From the NCBI RefSeq assembly GCF_947242115.1, contig NC_074713.1:6576001-6640000 (forward strand): 64,000 bases of DNA, given 5' to 3'. The stretch comes from Biomphalaria glabrata (Eukaryota; Mollusca; Gastropoda; Planorbidae). Below, one piece after another: positions 59,601 to 64,000 of this stretch; the first letter of the stretch is position 1; every line of letters begins with the position of its first letter. The position numbers and the translations under genes are program-made. The notes beneath the pieces were generated by a model, which ran no database searches, was not told the DNA's origin, and saw only the letters and a list, made by a program, of their open reading frames with translations.

Positions 59601-61103
59601 AAAAAAGATCCATTAAAGGGACACAAGTGTTTGATAAGATTGAAAAAGTGACACCTAAAAGTTCTGGCATCATTGCACCACTTCCTGTCTCTATTAAAAA
59701 ATCTACAAAAAAGGTCAGTACGGTGAGTTTCATCACCATAATTGTTGGTTATAGATGGGGCATGGTGACTGAGTGATAAAGCGTTTGGCTTCTGAACTGA
59801 GTGGTCTCTGGTTTGAATCTCAATAAAGACTGGGATTTGGACTTCAGGTCTTTTAGGTCACTTTTGAATCCAACTCTTATGCGTACTTAATATAAGTTGG
59901 GGAAACTAAAGGTGATTAATAGTGGCTCTTAATATTTAAATAATTTAAAAATGGTAATGAAAACTTTTTTCAATCTTTCAGCCATCAAGCGGGCAAGCTA
60001 AACTATCAATGTTTAATACCAAGACTGAAAAACTGTCAAGTAAAACTAATGAAGATAGAGCTGTAAATGCCAAGAGCCAACATTCAAATTCACAAGAAAC
60101 TTCCGAAGGCCCAGTTTTCAAAAAGTAAATTTGTCAAGCAGATTTAACCAGCTCAAATATTATTATCAACCTATTAAATGATTGATAGCTAATATGTATA
60201 TATTTTTTAATTAACCTCTGAATTGCATTTTCTTTCACAAAGAAAAATCAGTGCATTTAGTTTATGGTTTGAAGAAGTGAAACCAGAACTTCAAGAAGAA
60301 CAGCCAGATTTATCTCTAGACGATGTCAGCCAACTGGCAACTGAAAGATTTAGAAATTTACCAAAGGAAGAAAGAGAGGTAACCACTTGTCTAAATGTCT
60401 TTCTGAAAAGTCAAAAAATGTGTCTTAAAGGAACAAAATTTGGATGTCAAATTAGCTTGTTCACATAAAGTAGTGCTAAAAATAATTCTTTATTTTATCA
60501 AAATTATTGTATCATGGACATGTTTCCGCTATTTTCATGTTGGTTTATCGGTTACGGTTTGGTTTGTGTTTTTCATTATAACAAGATGTCATGAGATTCT
60601 ATGTTTCTGCTTTGTAAGTAAGTGGTACAAGTTTACCTGAAGTCAGTTCTCACTTGATAAATAATAGCAAAAAGGGATCACTTGTGTGGAGTTTTTAAAC
60701 CATCCATTATTATTTCAAGATAGAGGATAATTAAATTTTACATCATTAAAACAATATTAAATTTAAAAAAAAATGTTTGTATCATCACAATCAAAACTTG
60801 TTGCATTTAAACATTCAGCCTTTGTAAACCCACATCTGGAGGTCCAGCAGAACACGGGAGTCTAACTAGTTATCATTATATTAATCGCAGAATCAACTTA
60901 GTGCTGTCTTAATTGATTTGATACATGCAAATTTCATTCCTTTTTTTTTTTTGAAGGTATGGGTACAAAAAGCAAAATCTTCCAGTGAATGTGGAAATGT
61001 CAAAAAAAGAAAATTATCTGAGAACGACACAGACCCAAGCCAGGAAACTAAAGCACCGCAACATGCCACTGCCAAGTTAGCTAAATTTGCCAAATGTGAT
61101 TAA
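47675..61103 (+). CDS. WDHD1: WDHD1 / AND-1 (Ctf4) replisome hub protein, 26 exons
   Basis: Exons: 47675-47739, 48053-48164, 48299-48450, 48731-48842, 48933-49030, 50162-50207, 51113-51205, 51354-51460, 51648-51732, 51890-51931, 52155-52338, 52874-53022, 53525-53709, 53852-53933, 55513-55799, 56075-56183, 56921-56982, 57193-57307, 57738-57845, 57934-58151, 58945-59048, 59138-59217, 59579-59713 (or 59722), 59982-60124, 60243-60378, 60957-61103. All are GT-AG and in phase, giving 1051 (or 1054) residues; human has 1129. Residues 1-304 are WD40 repeats (GHTDVCYDSSG, TCGSDGKVCIWEG, SSCDGTVKVWHV). About 305-365 is an acidic linker, 366-695 the SepB beta-propeller (QPGSTPEHLSSRF, CKGSRFPATLPRP), and 696-803 a helical region. 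Then comes a disordered Lys/Ser tail with an HMG box at about 959-1010 (FSLWFEEVKPELQEEQPDLS). Known role: a trimeric hub linking CMG helicase and DNA polymerase alpha-primase. A candidate AATAAA lies at 61338. Confidence 0.93.
49180..49340 (-). mobile_element. tRNA-derived SINE, family A, in WDHD1 intron 5
   Basis: On the minus strand it reads the tRNA-like head (complement of GCAAACCGCACGACCAGGCA), then a B box (complement of GGGTTTGAACCCGGGACCAT), and the body ending in the complement of GTTCCTTCAGAGTTGAAGAT. It is the best preserved family A copy in the window and closely similar to 5170-5350. The frame 49110-49298 is its antisense translation and not a gene. Confidence 0.8.
50690..51012 (+). 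repeat. Tandem repeat in WDHD1 intron 6, about 165 bp by two, with 55-60-bp subunits
   Basis: A unit of about 165 bp, made of three related subunits (each with CCAGCATCCAACCAT-type and CTTGT-CTACCATAC-type words), occurs twice in succession. A partial third start (GCTAAATCTGTTTATGTTCC) follows. It ends about 100 bp before the exon 7 acceptor. Confidence 0.9.
53009..53361 (+). repeat. 31-bp minisatellite built from the exon 12 end and its 5' splice site
   Basis: The last bases of WDHD1 exon 12 (CCAGTAGATTTATG) plus the donor GTAAGC are repeated downstream. ATG followed by GTAA recurs with the GT at 53023, 53053, 53084, 53115, 53146, 53176, 53207, 53238, 53269, 53299 and 53330, so the spacing is 30-31 bp. 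The variant unit with GCATAGTATCTATCTATAG recurs every 123 bp (53023, 53146, 53269), a four-unit higher-order period. Each unit is a plausible extra splice donor. Confidence 0.93.
54055..54195 (-). mobile_element. tRNA-derived SINE, family B, fragment in WDHD1 intron 14
   Basis: It shares ordered words with the copy at 5495-5730: GGGCAGA-GATGATG, GTTAACGAGGGTGCCATGTG, ACCAGCCCAA and TAACAAATGTTAGGTA. The tRNA-like head is not preserved. Minus orientation is inferred from that other copy. Confidence 0.6.
54355..54670 (-). mobile_element. LINE ORF2 C-terminal fragment in WDHD1 intron 14
   Basis: A 95-residue minus-strand frame reads FLPRKKQSTIFQLRTGHTPL, then LNKINSTQLPLCRNCAHPFE, then TVNHILFECPSLIHLR. 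The C-x2-C followed by E-TVNHILFECP is the zinc-knuckle region found after the RNase H or RT domain of I/Jockey-type LINEs. The fragment ends at an AATAAAGCTGGCTAGAAG-type 3' terminus with a GAA tail (54359-54377 on plus as CTTCTTCTT). It is a 5'-truncated insertion, antisense to WDHD1. Confidence 0.75.
56468..56523 (+). repeat. Two-copy tandem repeat in WDHD1 intron 16, about 26 bp
   Basis: AGACAATATTGAATTCCAAA plus CAGTGCC occurs twice in a row. Confidence 0.85.
57588..57665 (+). repeat. Two-copy tandem repeat in WDHD1 intron 18, about 37 bp
   Basis: AACTTAAGCTACATTTTGTT plus the following GTCTATT-CTAAA segment occurs twice with small differences. Confidence 0.8.
58416..58925 (+). repeat. 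42-bp minisatellite, 12 units, WDHD1 intron 20
   Basis: The unit is TTAAACTGTTAGTACTATGA plus ACTTACATGACATTAACTGAAG. A variant with ACTTACTGGACATT recurs at units 2, 6 and 9, each time followed by a unit starting TTTAACTG. One unit has a short insertion (GATTTCTG). The array fills most of a 793-bp intron and ends about 20 bases before the exon 21 acceptor. Confidence 0.95.
59757..59925 (+). mobile_element. tRNA-derived SINE, family B, WDHD1 intron 23
   Basis: The head reads GGCATGGTGACTGAGTGATA (A-box region), then AAGCGTTTGGCTTC, then a B-box-like CTGGTTTGAATCTC, and it continues AAGACTGGGATTTGGACTTC. It is the complement of the element at 5495-5730. It is diverged from a working tRNA and clearly a retroposon. 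Confidence 0.7.
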
Positions 61104-61564
61104 AGTTTTACATTGAAACATAAAATATTGTTTTAGCTCTAAGGTGGCATCAAGGAGTTTATTGTGGATTAGCATGGACAGAATTAGAACCCATTGCTGA
61201 GAATCACAAGACCAGAGCTCACTAAGCAGTTATTAAATTATATGAATCTGTTGATGTTAAATTTGTAAAATAGTATCATGTAACCAAACAGTTGGTATTA
61301 GTGGTAGAATTATGTTGAATACAGTTCATTCACAAGAAATAAAAGACAAATCATATATATTTTTATATATAAAATATAAGTATCTGGTTTGATAGGTTAT
61401 ATGGTTTAGTGACATAGATCACTTCATAAAGATAACTCATTTGGAGTTCAAGATTTGAATTTAAGTTGCGTTTACGAAGTGCGTCATCACAGTGAGGAAA
61501 CATCCTCCCTGATGTGCCTATAATTAGAGACCACAGTGTATTGAGTTTGCTGCACTAGCATAGA
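61104..61564 (+). other. WDHD1 3' UTR and flank
   Basis: Follows the stop TAA at 61101-61103. The candidate polyadenylation signal AATAAA is at 61338-61343. No other feature is recognised. Confidence 0.5.
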
Positions 61565-61960
61565 TAATCAGCATCATCTGTCCCTTGACTTTAGTTGTAG
61601 GGGTGCTGTGACAAATTGCATAACCAAATCCCTCTGTCAGTTCTTAGCAAGATATCAAGAGAGAGGCCGGTCCATTCTTTTACATTGTCCAGCCAGCTTT
61701 TCTTTGGACAACCGTTTCTTCAAGCTGTACTTTGAAGGATGACTTTTGATAGTGAGTCCTATCTTACAATATGACCAAACCAGTTCAGTTTTCATTTCTC
61801 ACAATATTGAGGAGTTTTTCCTTTCTGCCTGCCAGAACGATGACTTGTAAAAGTATAAACTTATTTTGTCTTCTTTTCCTGATATCCAGCATTTTTCTAT
61901 ACCATTTACTCTCAAAGGTTTGAATTCTTTTAGCCTGAGCTATACAAAAAAATACTAATC
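61565..61960 (-). mobile_element. LINE ORF2 C-terminal relic downstream of WDHD1
   Basis: On the minus strand, one frame reads PKKSWLDNVKEWTGLSLDIL followed by LRT, a well-known motif near the C-terminus of LINE endonuclease/RT proteins. Upstream on the same strand is LNWFGHIVR. Frames shift between these blocks, so the copy is degenerate. Confidence 0.65.
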
Positions 61961-62336
61961 ATATACATACAAATTGTTGCTACTAAACAAAGAAATTTTG
62001 AAGACATTAAATTTATATCTTGTCATCTAGCAATAGAATAGAAGCAGTATCAGGGGTTTGAGAGTCTTGGTGGACAGGCAGCTAAATGTAAAACATTTAG
62101 ATCTAGTCCTAGTAAGTAGTTAGTGTACAGTCATATCAACAAACCAGTAATTGAGATATTGGTCAATATTTGTTTGTGTTAAAGAATTGATTCACTTCAA
62201 TCCTTTTTACATGTAAAGTTATTTCAATGTTTTGTACATGTACAAATATTTGATGGACTCACTGGGTCACTTTTATTCTTTTGATTTTGTTCATTGTAAC
62301 CTGTTGTCAAATTTTTATGAACTTCTGTGGCAGTCA

Positions 62337-62623
62337 AGACTGCAATATATACTATGATTTACTGGTGTGGCAGTCAATTCATACTATGATTTACTGGTGT
62401 GGCAGTCAATTCATACTATGATTTACTGGTGTGACAGTCAATTCATACTATGATTTACTGGTGTGGCAGTCAATTCATACTATGATTTACTGGTGTGGCA
62501 GTCAATTCATACCATGATTTACTGGTGTGACAGTCAATTCATACTATGATTTACTGGTGTGGCAGTCAATTCATACTATGATTTACTGGTGTGGCAGTCA
62601 ATTCATACTATGATTTACTGGTA
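62337..62623 (+). repeat. 32-bp minisatellite, about 9 units
   Basis: The unit is TACTATGATTTACTGGTGTG plus GCAGTCAATTCA. Units at roughly 62418 and 62514 have GTGTGACAG in place of GTGTGGCAG, about three units apart, again hinting at a higher-order period. It lies in 3' flanking DNA of WDHD1. Confidence 0.93.
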
Positions 62624-62829
62624 CTTATTTTTTTAAAATAATGTCCCTCTTCCTGCAGATTTTGACTTCCATTTTTTAATGTAAGTAAATTGTTTTTAAA
62701 TTCTCTGCCATATTTTTAATGTGCACATGTTTGTTATTGGCTTCCTGTATGTTTACACATTTATTTATTGCAAATATCTGTTTTCCTTCTAATTTTTGAT
62801 TGAAATAATAAAAGGCCTAGCTGTATTTC

Positions 62830-64000
62830 CTCTGTCTTGATTTTATTTGCATCATATTAGTTAGATCATGTAATGGCACACCAAAAAAACTAATCCCAGT
62901 ATAATGGAGCTAATTTTAGTGTGTAACGACAAAACTTTTTTTCATAAGGTGAAGATAAATTTCGTTGCCATTTTTGACAGATATAAACATGCCAAATCAA
63001 AGCTACAATATTTAACAAATTTTTAAACCAGCTGGTTCAATAAAAAATAAATAAATCTTACCTAGACTTTAGCCTAGCATATTAACGTGACAAATTACTG
63101 CCTGTATTGCTCACCCCTCCCTCTATTACTGACTTATTGCTCTCCCCTCCCAGCGTTTATTGTATGCATAAGTAATGCTGACAGGATGTGTGCAAAGAGC
63201 TTCTGTCTATTGGTTATGAATAAATGACATTTCTATAGATCTATGGCTGTTAGAGGATGTTCTTCATTCCTAAGTCCTAATCAGAGCTTAGACAATGTTT
63301 GAATTATATTTTTATTGATTCTGTTATGCAGCAACAGATGTGACTCATAAAATTACCCGTATCTAACTTGTCTAGTCAAAAAGTATACTCTAGCTGACAC
63401 AATTTAACAAAACAAATGGTAATAGCAGACTTAGTAAAATAGTGAAATGTTTTCTTGCCAATTAGGCCGCTCTATTCAACCTAGTAAAAACAAAAAGTTA
63501 CAGGTCAAATTAGGCCTAAGTTAAATAAATAAGGAGTCAGCACTGGCCAATGCTGTTAAGCTAGGGACATTAAAGGAAGCGCACGTGCGTCTGAAACGGG
63601 CGTGGTTTTGTCGTAAGGTCATCTTCGTGTTAAGCAAGTCGTCTTGCCAGGAATCTTTTTATAATTGTTATCACAGAAAAGTTGTCAGCATAAAGATGTA
63701 GGCTACACCAGTTGGAAGAATTTTGACGACTATTACACAAGAAATTCTAGACACATCAATATAGCAGAGAAAGATCTTCTATAAGTTTTGAGTGGAGAAT
63801 GTTGCAGACGCCACTCGCGACAACGATGTAGACCTACAGTTTAGAAGATCCTTATGAGAGGACGAGACGACGCCTTTAACTTAAAAATATTCAATTTTTG
63901 AAACTTTGGTAAAAAAAACAATTTTATTTTGGTTAATTTACAAACAAGGGTTGATAAATAAAATGATAATACACCTTTTTTGCCCCCCCCCCCCAAAAAA
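62830..64000. other. Intergenic DNA at the right edge
   Basis: No gene is recognised. Positions 63570-63860 are less AT-rich (GCGCACGTGCGTCTGAAACG, GACGAGACGACGCC) and could be a promoter or first exon of a gene running off the window, but no reading frame supports this. The window ends in a C homopolymer. Confidence 0.4.

Noticed and set aside
63570-63860. First exon of a gene leaving the right edge
   Set aside because: Slightly higher GC and a CACGTG-like motif only. No open frame or splice donor that I could support.
1-64000. Intact retrovirus-like, LTR or capsid-bearing elements
   Set aside because: No paired LTRs, primer-binding site, gag/pol or capsid-like frames were recognised. The relics found are LINEs, SINEs and DNA transposons.

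Overview
The window looks like gastropod mollusc nuclear DNA, most likely a freshwater pulmonate such as Biomphalaria or Bulinus. This is an inference: the DNA is AT-rich with many CTAGATCTAGA-type runs, carries mollusc-style tRNA-derived SINEs and LINE tails, and its four recognisable genes are conserved animal genes with GT-AG introns. There is no CRISPR, operon or prokaryotic feature.

Layout. 1-8000 is intergenic, with SINE pieces, simple repeats and a TTAA-flanked inverted-repeat transposon (6714-7605). 8010-8661 is PSMC3IP/HOP2 (minus), whose coding region has no intron. 9000-15300 is transposon-rich: a small hAT MITE, a hAT transposase scrap, and a 2.4 kb hAT element (12867-15285) with a perfect 8-bp target duplication and a LINE tail nested inside. 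15431-17345 is a GC-rich tandem array of 150-bp units. 17346-25788 is AT-rich intergenic DNA with a palindromic MITE and a TA-flanked inverted-repeat element. 25789-36593 is a head-to-tail tandem duplication of 5402 bp, near-identical between copies. Each copy carries a second array of the same GC-rich family (inverted relative to the first) plus the start of TSNAX. The upstream TSNAX copy is cut inside exon 4; the downstream copy continues into a full gene ending at 38636. 38637-43826 is intergenic and 3' flank. 43827-46019 is a SOCS4/5-type gene (minus). 47675-61103 is a 26-exon WDHD1/AND-1 gene (plus). 61104-64000 is 3' flank with a LINE relic and a minisatellite.

The genes do not form one pathway. 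PSMC3IP acts in meiotic recombination, TSNAX in the translin/C3PO RNase, SOCS5 in receptor signalling and ubiquitination, and WDHD1 in the replisome. SOCS5 and WDHD1 are divergent, and the 1.65 kb between their starts holds E2F, ETS and CRE-like motifs on the WDHD1 side.

The most interesting points are (1) the TSNAX tandem duplication with its 1-bp junction insertion, (2) a WDHD1 minisatellite that repeats the exon 12 splice donor about eleven times, (3) the GC-rich arrays with higher-order dimers, and (4) several newly delimited DNA transposons. All exon boundaries below were read by hand from splice consensus, reading phase and remembered homologues. No alignment was run.
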